Shown here: positions 31,707 through 39,550 of the stretch, in pieces | Numbering within the stretch: position 1 is the first letter of the stretch | Layout: each line of letters opens with the position of its first letter | IMG/VR virus record: IMGVR_UViG_3300023174_000201 | Location: 1 to 55,810 of that record | DNA from: a virus | DNA: 55,810 bases | Direction: 5' to 3' (one strand) | The notes under the pieces: model-generated | What the model was told of the DNA's origin: nothing | Databases searched by the model: none | The model's input: the letters and a program-made list of their open reading frames with translations, nothing else | Translations under genes and position numbers: made by a program

Positions 31707-32555
31707 ATGAGCGAAACCCCTTATAAAGATAAAAAATCGTATCCTGTTGGCCCAAACAGTATTTTAAATAATCCCATTGATACGGGTTATGGTGTTACGA
31801 CGCCTAATATTTCTGCTGATAAAAGTTCGTCATGGAATGTGCTTCTTGAAACAAACGAAGGGGTTTATATCAAATTATGGGCTGAAGATATACAAATGGA
31901 TTTTGCAATGGCTGGTTCAACTGGACAGAGCCGATTTAGAAATCAGTTTTATCCAAAATCTTTTAATCAACCTAAATTACAAGTTTCAGGCAGAATGCCA
32001 AATCAATATGAATATAATAGATTAGCTAATTTTGTTAGAGAAAATCATATGCAGGTGCTTTCGGGTGTAGAAGTTAAAGCTCCAATTGGACAGCAAACAG
32101 TTCAAGCTCCAGTTATTAAATTATTTATTAGAGGAAATTCATTAAAAACTTATAAAAATGTCAAAGGTGGTCATAAAGCTCATTCATTTGAAGGGTACAT
32201 TTCAAACATTCAAGCTGGAGCAATCAAATTTAATTTTGCTCCGGAGTTCAAATTTGAATTTATTCCACTCAAATCAAAATTTAATGGACAGTATGGATTA
32301 TATGACGATCAACTTTTAACTAAAGGGATTCAAATTTTAAGTTATATGGATTTATTTAATAAAAATAAAAAAGCTTGGGGTGTTCAAGAGGCTGACGATT
32401 TTGCCGCTCAAGATGCTGAAGTGTTACGTAGGGCGCGTGAAGAAGGAAATGCGCTTGATCCCGGTTTAGCCCCCTCAGTAGAACCACCGCCCGCCTCAGA
32501 CGAATTAAATCCTCCAGAAAATACAGATTCAAGCAATTTAGATCGAATTCAATGA
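31707..32555 (+). CDS. Tail-tip / inner baseplate protein
   Basis: 282 aa. Core segments SWNVLLETNEGVYIKLWAED, FYPKSFNQPKLQVSGRMPNQ and AHSFEGYISNIQAGAIKFNF (residues 42-195) resemble the previous gene product in layout, so the two may be distant paralogues. The C-terminus is an acidic/Pro-rich tail. The stop overlaps the first hub paralogue (ATGA), indicating coupled translation and probably assembly with the hub. Confidence 0.72.
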   Translation: MSETPYKDKKSYPVGPNSILNNPIDTGYGVTTPNISADKSSSWNVLLETNEGVYIKLWAEDIQMDFAMAGSTGQSRFRNQFYPKSFNQPKLQVSGRMPNQYEYNRLANFVRENHMQVLSGVEVKAPIGQQTVQAPVIKLFIRGNSLKTYKNVKGGHKAHSFEGYISNIQAGAIKFNFAPEFKFEFIPLKSKFNGQYGLYDDQLLTKGIQILSYMDLFNKNKKAWGVQEADDFAAQDAEVLRRAREEGNALDPGLAPSVEPPPASDELNPPENTDSSNLDRIQ

Positions 32556-33898
32556 AAAGATTAGTTTATGCGCCGCAAATCAATGTTTGGGTAAAATCAG
32601 ATACGGGAATTTTTGATTTAAGCTCCTATGTTACCTCGTTTAACGTTCATAGACGAGTAAATGCAGTCAGCGCTGCGGAAGTTACATTTCGTAATCCAAA
32701 AGTTGAAGGCCTTGATGGAGAGCCTCGATTTATGTTTACTCAACATCCGGTGTCAAATGAGGGCAAATCCATTTCATATGAACCCATGTTTCATCCCATG
32801 GATCCCATTATTATTACTTTAACTAGGTTGAAAGGTTACCCAGTTCAAGTTTTTACTGGTTACTGTGATACTACGCCTTATGTTCAAATGTATCCGGGTA
32901 CTGCAAAGATAACCGCGTCCTGTACTTTAAAACGACTTAAATATACCTATTGGGATCCGGGCCTACCTTTTGTTTATGAGTATTTGGCTGCCCTCGGATG
33001 GATACCCGGTAAGGATGGCGGATTGGTGTTTAATCCAACGGCGGAAGCCGTAACCACAGCCACCGGAGATTTGGGATATGACAATTTAACCGATTCGTCT
33101 TTTGGGCACCTTGTTTATCGAATTTTACAAGACGTTGGAGGTTGGAATCATAATGACATTTACGTTCAAGGATTACCGGCTGAAGCAATTGATAAAATTG
33201 TTGATGGTATTTATAATGATTTAACTGGCGATGCCAAAGCCAATTTTAAAGATGTTAGTAAATTTTTAAGGAAAGTTATTGGTACTACCACTGTCGGTGG
33301 TGCGGTTAGTGGAGGGGATGCAGGAAATACTGGAAATACCGGAGGCGGTGGAGACGATACTGGTGCTGGCGGAGGTGGAGGAAATGAACCAAGTCATATG
33401 AACAAATTTATTCCTAGAAATGGCAACGGAAGAAATTATTGGGGCGACCGACCGGGAGATCCTAAAATTATTGTTTTACATGCCACAGAAGGAACCAATT
33501 TAACTGGAACCACAGACCTTGATATTCTCAAACAAGTTTTGATGGAACAAGGTCTGTCGGTTCACGTTGGAATTGATGGCGAAGGAAATTCTGCTAAATA
33601 TGTTAATGGCAGTAAAAAAGCATATCACGTTGCTGCATATAATGGCGTGGCCCTTGGCATTGAACAAATTGGCTCATCAGATCAAACTTCATGGCCCGAT
33701 AAACAAGTAAATAAAGCCGCTGAATGGATTGCTTATTGGTCAAAGGAATATAACATTCCAATTCAAAGGTCTACATCTAGAGGGGTGTGCAGTCACGCCG
33801 ACTTAGGAGATCGGGGAGGTAATCACGGAGATCCGGGGTCTGGTTATCCTTGGGATAAAGTATTAAAAAAGGCTAAAGAAATTAGAGACAGTCAATGA
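32552..33898 (+). CDS. Baseplate hub paralogue 1 fused to N-acetylmuramoyl-L-alanine amidase
   Basis: 448 aa. Residues 1-240 are the hub-like domain shared with the next two genes (RLVYAPQINVWVKSDTGIFD, VQVFTGYCD, DVGGWNHNDIYVQGLP). It resembles the first half of gp27/late-control-D type hubs. A Gly-rich linker (250-285) leads to an amidase_2/PGRP-type domain (about 290-448). Likely zinc ligands are H310 in IVLHATEG, H415 in VCSHADLG and D427 in GDPGSGYPW. Such enzymes cut the bond between MurNAc and L-Ala of the stem peptide. Coupled to its neighbours by ATGA overlaps on both sides. Confidence 0.88.
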   Translation: MKRLVYAPQINVWVKSDTGIFDLSSYVTSFNVHRRVNAVSAAEVTFRNPKVEGLDGEPRFMFTQHPVSNEGKSISYEPMFHPMDPIIITLTRLKGYPVQVFTGYCDTTPYVQMYPGTAKITASCTLKRLKYTYWDPGLPFVYEYLAALGWIPGKDGGLVFNPTAEAVTTATGDLGYDNLTDSSFGHLVYRILQDVGGWNHNDIYVQGLPAEAIDKIVDGIYNDLTGDAKANFKDVSKFLRKVIGTTTVGGAVSGGDAGNTGNTGGGGDDTGAGGGGGNEPSHMNKFIPRNGNGRNYWGDRPGDPKIIVLHATEGTNLTGTTDLDILKQVLMEQGLSVHVGIDGEGNSAKYVNGSKKAYHVAAYNGVALGIEQIGSSDQTSWPDKQVNKAAEWIAYWSKEYNIPIQRSTSRGVCSHADLGDRGGNHGDPGSGYPWDKVLKKAKEIRDSQ

Positions 33899-35058
33899 AA
33901 AGGTTAGTTTATGCACCACAAGTCAATGTTTGGATTAAAACAGAAACCGGAATTTTTGATTTAAGCCCTTACGTTACTGATTTCTCAATTCATCGAAAAG
34001 TTGATGCTATAAGTTCGGCATCAATTACATTTCGTAATCCAAAAGTTGAAGGTTCTGATGGAGAACCTAGGTTTATGTTCACGCAGCATCCGGTGTCAAA
34101 TGTCAATGGTGACATTTCATATAAACCGATGTTTTATCCAATGGACCCAATTATTATTACTTTAACTAGGTTGAAAGGTTACCCAGTTCAAGTTTTTACT
34201 GGTTACTGTGATAAAACCCCTTACATACAACTGTATCCGGGCGTAAGTCAATTGACGGCCTCTTGTAGTTTAAAGAAATTAAAATACACTTATTGGGATC
34301 CGGGTTTGCCTTTTGTTTATGATTATTTAAAATCCCTTGGTTGGATTCCGTCAAAAGACGGCGGATTGGCGTATAATCCAAAAACTATGAACAATGTTCC
34401 TGACAGCACGTTATTAAACGATAGTTCTTTTGGACATTTAGTTTATCGAATTTTACAAGATATCGGAGGTTGGGATCATAACGATATTTATGTTCAAGGA
34501 TTGCCTAGTTCAGCAATTAATAACATTGTTGATGGTATTTACACTGATTTAACTGGCGATGCCAAAGCCAATTTTAAAGATGTAAAAGATTTTCTTAATA
34601 AGGTTATTGGTACAACAACTGTTGGTGGTGCTGCCGGAGGCGGAAATAATTCAGGAAACACTGGAGGTGGAGGTGGCGCTGCGGGAACCAGTAATCTTCC
34701 GCCTTATGCTGGAGAGCAAGGCAAGCTCACGCCATCTGAAGCAAAGGCCGCTGCTAGGTCGATGCTTAAAGATTTTGGTTGGCCGGAAAGTGAATTTTCG
34801 CCACTTGAAAGTTTATGGGAGCATGAATCTAATTGGAAGTGGGATGCGCTAAATAGCAGTTCTGGAGCGTATGGCATCCCGCAATCTAAACCGGCAAATA
34901 AAATGGGAAGGCGGTCAGAAGGAGGAGGCCCAGATTATTTGACTAATGCGGTGACTCAAATAAAGTGGGGACTAACATATATTAAAAATAGATCCGATTA
35001 CGGTTCGCCCTCGGCTGCTTGGGATAAATGGCAGTCTAGAAATCCACATTGGTATTAA
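33895..35058 (+). CDS. Baseplate hub paralogue 2 fused to lytic transglycosylase
   Basis: 387 aa. Residues 1-235 are the same hub domain as paralogue 1 (long stretches of identical DNA). A Gly/Asn-rich linker is followed by an SLT-like domain (270-387) with catalytic Glu E311 in WEHESNWKWDALN, then SSSGAYGIPQSKPANKMG, QIKWGLTYIKNRSDYGSPS and AAWDKWQSRNPHWY. The ending is typical of actinobacterial lysozyme/transglycosylase domains and is one of the best host clues here. The reaction would be cleavage of the MurNAc-GlcNAc bond of the host wall during infection. Confidence 0.88.
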   Translation: MKRLVYAPQVNVWIKTETGIFDLSPYVTDFSIHRKVDAISSASITFRNPKVEGSDGEPRFMFTQHPVSNVNGDISYKPMFYPMDPIIITLTRLKGYPVQVFTGYCDKTPYIQLYPGVSQLTASCSLKKLKYTYWDPGLPFVYDYLKSLGWIPSKDGGLAYNPKTMNNVPDSTLLNDSSFGHLVYRILQDIGGWDHNDIYVQGLPSSAINNIVDGIYTDLTGDAKANFKDVKDFLNKVIGTTTVGGAAGGGNNSGNTGGGGGAAGTSNLPPYAGEQGKLTPSEAKAAARSMLKDFGWPESEFSPLESLWEHESNWKWDALNSSSGAYGIPQSKPANKMGRRSEGGGPDYLTNAVTQIKWGLTYIKNRSDYGSPSAAWDKWQSRNPHWY

Positions 35059-35059
35059 A

Positions 35060-36346
35060 ATGAAAAGATTAGTTTACGCGCCACAGGTTAACGTTTGGAT
35101 TAAAACGGACACAGGAATTTTTGATTTAAGTTCTTACATTACAGATTTTTCAGTTCATAGACAAGTGAATGCAATTAGTTCTGCACAAATAAAATTTCGT
35201 AATCCTAAAGCTGAGGGACCTGATGGAGAGCCACGTTTTATGTTCACGCAACACCCTACGTCAAATGCAGACGGGACGACTTCTTATAGTCCTATGTTTC
35301 ATCCAATGGATCCAATTGTTATTAGCTTAACTAGATTAAAAGGTTATCCGGTGCAAGTTTTTACCGGTTACTGTGATTCTTCACCATATGTTCAATTGTA
35401 TCCCGGATTAGCTCAAATGACGGCTTCTTGTAGTTTAAAGAAACTTAAACATACTTATTGGGATCCGGGGCTACCTTTTGTTTCTGATTATTTAGAGGCC
35501 TTGGGTTGGAAGCCAACTAAAGATGGCGGATTAACTTTTAATCCAACGGCGGAACAGTCGGCTAATTCTGGAGTGACAGACACATCTTTTGCATATTTAA
35601 TTTATAGAATTCTTCAAGACGTTGGAGGTTGGAATCATAATGACATTTACGTTCAGGGGCTACCATCTGAAGCCATACAAACCATTGTTACGGGAATTTA
35701 TACGCAATTAACTGGGGATGCCAAGGCCAATTTTAAAGATGTTAGTAGTTTTCTTGACAAAGTAATTGGGGCCACAACCGTTGGTGGTGCCGCCGGTAAT
35801 GCTAGCGGTGGCGGAGGAGGCGGAGGTGTTTCACCAAATACGGGTACAAATGATACAAGTGGCGACAACGGGATATTAGGCGGACCATTTCCAGTTGGAC
35901 AAGAAAAAGTTATTACCGCCACCACCTTTTATAGGGGACCGGATATGGGAGGCGCTTTTAAATATTCCGGATTTCGTACCCCGGACGGTGTTATTCCCGG
36001 TGGTGAGTATCCGGGAACTACTCCCAATCGCGGTCATTGGTGGGCAGAACCATCGGTTAATCCAGATGTTGTTGATGGCAGCGCAATGGGAAACCTTCCC
36101 GCTGGCACCCCTGTTAAAATTACATATAAAGGTAAATCAATTATTGCTAGAAAAGCAGATATTGGCGCAGGAGGATCAACGCCTATGGGTGGACACCCAG
36201 ATTGTATGGATATTTTTGAACATGGTGCCCGCACCCTTGGATTAACTCCAGACGTAGGCGGGGTAGGTAAAGATGTTGTTAAAGTTACCGTGCTTAATGA
36301 AACTATGGTCAAAGAATTAAGAAGAACAAATAAGGTAATTTGGTAA
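35060..36346 (+). CDS. Baseplate hub paralogue 3 fused to RlpA-like double-psi barrel
   Basis: 428 aa. Hub domain 1-235 as in the two preceding genes, but more diverged. A Gly/Ser linker is followed by a domain (280-428) with MGNLPAGTPVKITYKGKSII, an Asp in RKADIGAGG (D367) and another in MDIFEHGARTLGL (D384), the layout of RlpA/3D-type double-psi barrels. Some of these are lytic transglycosylases; others only bind glycan. Start 2 nt after the previous stop (TAAAATG). Enzymatic activity is not established by sequence alone. Confidence 0.82.
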   Translation: MKRLVYAPQVNVWIKTDTGIFDLSSYITDFSVHRQVNAISSAQIKFRNPKAEGPDGEPRFMFTQHPTSNADGTTSYSPMFHPMDPIVISLTRLKGYPVQVFTGYCDSSPYVQLYPGLAQMTASCSLKKLKHTYWDPGLPFVSDYLEALGWKPTKDGGLTFNPTAEQSANSGVTDTSFAYLIYRILQDVGGWNHNDIYVQGLPSEAIQTIVTGIYTQLTGDAKANFKDVSSFLDKVIGATTVGGAAGNASGGGGGGGVSPNTGTNDTSGDNGILGGPFPVGQEKVITATTFYRGPDMGGAFKYSGFRTPDGVIPGGEYPGTTPNRGHWWAEPSVNPDVVDGSAMGNLPAGTPVKITYKGKSIIARKADIGAGGSTPMGGHPDCMDIFEHGARTLGLTPDVGGVGKDVVKVTVLNETMVKELRRTNKVIW

Positions 36347-36369
36347 TTATTAAATTTTATAAAAATCAC

Positions 36370-36379
36370 ACAGTTAATA
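36370..36379 (+). promoter_or_regulatory. ACAGTTAATA element (second copy)
   Basis: Exact copy of the 20659 10-mer, 5 nt before an ATG at 36385 (a 3-codon mini-ORF, MAI) and 13 nt before the annotated start 36393. It lies in the only gap (46 nt) between the hub paralogues and the M23-hub gene, where a new transcript would begin. Confidence 0.45.
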
Positions 36380-36392
36380 GAGAGATGGCAAT

Positions 36393-38111
36393 ATGACAAG
36401 AGCAGGAGAATCAGGCAGACAAGCAAATCCTAGATCGGTAACGGTACCACCGTCTACGTCTAAAAGTCAAATAAGCGAGCAAGATCGCAGTCATGTACAC
36501 AAGCCATTTAATCTTGCATCCGCTCCGCCAGTTGGCTCGCCATATGGCGATTATCCGCATACGCCCAGCAATCCTCATGAGCATAGAGGAAATGACTATA
36601 GCATGGGCATGGGAACAACTTTTTACGCTTTAGTAAAATCTAAAATTATTTATGCTGGGCCTTGGTATGACGAAGGAATGAACCTTATTGTTATCGAATC
36701 TCTTGAAGACAGAGGATATGCCCCTGATGGTAAGCGAGTTATTCAAAAAGGAGATCGATTTGGATATGGTCACGCTGAATCATATTCGGTGTCCGCAGGA
36801 CAAGAAGTTGAGGCCGGTAAACAGATTGGTAAAAGTGGTACCGCAGGAAGCGGGCCTCATTGTCATTTTTGGATGCAAAAGTATCCAAACCATCATACTG
36901 CTCCGGGTCGCGGAGTGTCCGGAGGTGGAACACAAGATGGTAACGTAGACCCCAAGAACGTTGTTACTTGGGCTTATGGAGGACGAGCCGCTTCTATTGA
37001 TGGCGATGGAGGTAGCGGCGGAGGCGCAAGTAGCGGAGGAGGTGGCGGAGGAGGAGGCGGAGGATCTGCTTACAACGCAGAACAAATTTCAAAAGCCTCT
37101 GCCTATTCTAGCATTCTTTCGATTCCGGGCGGTTTAAATAGTTTAGAATCTCGGTTTCTTACAGGTCAAAGAAGTTTGATGAATGATCAACCCCTACTGC
37201 CTTTTATTGAACAAATTTGCGGAGCCTCATTAAGAAGTTTTATGTCTATGCCTAACGGCAAATTTTATGCTTTTTATCCAGATTATTTTGGTGGATTTAA
37301 TAGACAACCATATTGGAATATTGCAGATGTAGAAATCATTAGCGGCAAAATTGATTTATCTGATGACACTTTGGCAACGCATGTTTTTGTTGTGGGTGAC
37401 ACAAATGCTGCTTATGGTGGACCAGCCGCCGGTTATGGCAGCATTGATCTTATGGATAAAATTCAAACAACTGGCGTAATTAATATTTTTAACGCTTTTG
37501 CAACCGGCTTCTTAAATGGAAAGACTGCGCAGGGTCAAGTTTTAGGAGAAAAGGATGCGGGCGCAAAAGGCAAAGGTCGAACCAAAACTAAAAAAGCAAA
37601 TAATGCAAACACAAATGGTAATTATTTACCAATGGGTGAAGATGCTCAACCAGATGAACTTACTCAAGACGGAGCAATAAATTTTTTGAAAAAGTACGGA
37701 GCAAGACCGGTTTATGAAGAGGTGCCCGCTATTAGATCGCCCATTTATGAAACATACTTGGCGTTTCAAAGATTTTGTATGCTTTGGGCTTCTCAATTTA
37801 AAACGACGTTTGAATTTACATTTATGCCTGAATTGTATCCCGGAGGGATTGTGGCATTTCCTGACCACGGATTACAATGTTACGTTGAAGAAGTTGTTCA
37901 TTCCGGTTCATATGAAAGTGGATTTACAACTATGGCTACGTTGTCTTCTCCTGCGGCGCTTAAAAATGCAGATGGCAATCCTGAGCAAGAGTGGGTTCAC
38001 TCTGGCATGATTCGTGCATTTGTAAATAATCCTGATAATTTCTCTAAACCAAAAATTAAAGCTGTTTCTCCGCCTAAGAAAAAACCCAAACCAAAGGGTA
38101 AGAAGTCTTAA
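36393..38111 (+). CDS. M23 metallopeptidase - baseplate hub fusion
   Basis: 572 aa. Residues 45-195 form an M23 (LytM-type) zinc endopeptidase: H64-x3-D68 in HEHRGND, H127 in YGHAES and the HxH at H156/H158 (GPHCHFWM). A Gly/Ser linker (200-228) leads to a hub-like C-terminal part (230-572) with FIEQICGASLRSFMSMPNGK, FYPDYFGGFNRQPYW, ADVEIISGKIDL and a Lys/Pro-rich basic tail. The C-terminal half looks like the missing second half of the hub whose first half is in the three preceding paralogues. M23 enzymes cut peptide cross-bridges of the wall. Confidence 0.87.
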   Translation: MTRAGESGRQANPRSVTVPPSTSKSQISEQDRSHVHKPFNLASAPPVGSPYGDYPHTPSNPHEHRGNDYSMGMGTTFYALVKSKIIYAGPWYDEGMNLIVIESLEDRGYAPDGKRVIQKGDRFGYGHAESYSVSAGQEVEAGKQIGKSGTAGSGPHCHFWMQKYPNHHTAPGRGVSGGGTQDGNVDPKNVVTWAYGGRAASIDGDGGSGGGASSGGGGGGGGGGSAYNAEQISKASAYSSILSIPGGLNSLESRFLTGQRSLMNDQPLLPFIEQICGASLRSFMSMPNGKFYAFYPDYFGGFNRQPYWNIADVEIISGKIDLSDDTLATHVFVVGDTNAAYGGPAAGYGSIDLMDKIQTTGVINIFNAFATGFLNGKTAQGQVLGEKDAGAKGKGRTKTKKANNANTNGNYLPMGEDAQPDELTQDGAINFLKKYGARPVYEEVPAIRSPIYETYLAFQRFCMLWASQFKTTFEFTFMPELYPGGIVAFPDHGLQCYVEEVVHSGSYESGFTTMATLSSPAALKNADGNPEQEWVHSGMIRAFVNNPDNFSKPKIKAVSPPKKKPKPKGKKS

Positions 38112-39529
38112 TGGCAATTAAAGATCATATGCAACCCGGCATGGGCGCAAGACAAATGGTTAGAATCACCACCGTCGATACTTCTAATCGAATAATTGAG
38201 GCTGCTTTAAAAGATTATGGCACAATTCAAATTGCTATTTTTGATACTCCTAATTTTTTCGTATGGCCAAAAGTTTTGGAAACTTGGCTAGTAAGAAAAG
38301 AAAACGGCATTTGGATGCTTGATCGTAGGGTTGATATTGGCGATGATCAAAGTATTAATAGTCTTAATCCGGGCGAAGCTAAAATTAATGCCGATACAAT
38401 AAAAACTATTTCTGGTAAATCAGTTATTGCCATTGATGATTCTAAGGTTGCTTCTGGTCAAGTCATTGGTTATAAAAACGGTGTTTGGATACCAGTTGAT
38501 CAAACTACTAGTGGTACCGGATCAGGAAACACGATCAGATACGGTTTAACGACCCCTAGTAATGATTTGGGGTCTAACGGCGACTTCTATATAAATACTA
38601 ATAATAATTATTTATATGGCCCTAAAGCGAGCGGATCTTGGCCATCAGGAATTAGTTTAGTCGGTCCAACTGGTTCTATTGGTCCACCCGGAGCGGCAGG
38701 CGCAACAATTTACTCTGGATCTGGTTCGCCAGCCACAACTGCATCAAGCACTGGTGCTGCCGGTGATTATTTCTTTTCAACTGATTTAAAAACACTTTAT
38801 GGTCCTAAAACTTCAACGTGGCCTTCAACGGGCACAAGTTTAAAAGGTGACACTGGTAACACCGGTCCTGCCGGTCCCGGTCGGGCTTTTAATTACAGGT
38901 CAATAACTAAACATAATGACATATTAACTTTAAATGATTATTTTGTAGAAATTAATACTTATTCGCTTCTCCTTACAAGCGCAGCTTGCACTGTGGCGGC
39001 AAGTTTAATAACGTACACTTATAGTACCGGATCAAGTCCACACAATTTGTCTGTTGGTGACAAAGTGGCTATTAGTGGATTTACTGGAGGAACGGGAACG
39101 ACGCAAACAAGATTTAATTCGCCTGCTACCGGATTTACGGTTGCATCGGTAACAACATCAGCCCCTTATAATTTTACAGTTACATCAGCGTCAAATTCTT
39201 CTGTTACAGGAACAGCCGGATCGGGAACAACTGGTTCCCTTACTGTTATGAAATCCATTGTTAGCGCTCTTAGGCTTCCGGTTCTTACAAGCGCAGACGC
39301 CGGTGTTATTTATGAAATTCGTAATAATCAAAAATTAAATACTAGTAATCCTCCATGCGACATTGTGTTAGATGCTCTTAGCGGTACTTTACCTACACTT
39401 CAGGCCGGGTTATCGTCTAAACCCCCTACCACTGTTCGATTTATATACAACGGTTCGGCTTGGAAAAATATGGGGGTAACCGCTCCGGCAGGATCATCAG
39501 TAGTAGGCACGGGGATTTCAACATCATGA
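38111..39529 (+). CDS. Baseplate spike/fibre protein with OB-like N-terminus and collagen repeats
   Basis: 472 aa, ATG overlapping the previous stop (TAATG). Residues 1-75 (MVRITTVDTSNRIIEAALKD, then VWPKVLETWLVRKENGIWML) form a small beta barrel typical of baseplate proteins. Two GDFYINTNNNYLYGPK / GDYFFSTDLKTLYGPK modules each end in a collagen-like run (GPTGSIGPPGAAGA; KGDTGNTGPAGPG). A further domain (about 275-440) is split by a Thr/Ser-rich module with HNLSVGDKVAISGFTG also seen in the sheath. Probably a baseplate-attached short fibre. Confidence 0.8.
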   Translation: MAIKDHMQPGMGARQMVRITTVDTSNRIIEAALKDYGTIQIAIFDTPNFFVWPKVLETWLVRKENGIWMLDRRVDIGDDQSINSLNPGEAKINADTIKTISGKSVIAIDDSKVASGQVIGYKNGVWIPVDQTTSGTGSGNTIRYGLTTPSNDLGSNGDFYINTNNNYLYGPKASGSWPSGISLVGPTGSIGPPGAAGATIYSGSGSPATTASSTGAAGDYFFSTDLKTLYGPKTSTWPSTGTSLKGDTGNTGPAGPGRAFNYRSITKHNDILTLNDYFVEINTYSLLLTSAACTVAASLITYTYSTGSSPHNLSVGDKVAISGFTGGTGTTQTRFNSPATGFTVASVTTSAPYNFTVTSASNSSVTGTAGSGTTGSLTVMKSIVSALRLPVLTSADAGVIYEIRNNQKLNTSNPPCDIVLDALSGTLPTLQAGLSSKPPTTVRFIYNGSAWKNMGVTAPAGSSVVGTGISTS

Positions 39530-39550
39530 TAAAAATAGAAAGTTTAAATT

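Larger units (their letters stand above)
32552..35780 (+). repeat. Tandem triplication of an about 0.7-kb hub domain
   Basis: Units at 32552-33290, 33895-34625 and 35060-35785 encode the same domain, each starting MKRLVYAPQ. DNA identity is patchy: an about 60-nt identical block near 32811/34148 links units 1 and 2, while an about 41-nt identical block near 33130/35622 links units 1 and 3 but not 2. Such alternation suggests gene conversion among the units. Confidence 0.88.

Noticed and set aside
37010-37075. GGA/GGC repeat resembling a DNA repeat array
   Set aside because: It encodes the Gly/Ser linker between M23 and hub domains; simple codon repetition explains it.
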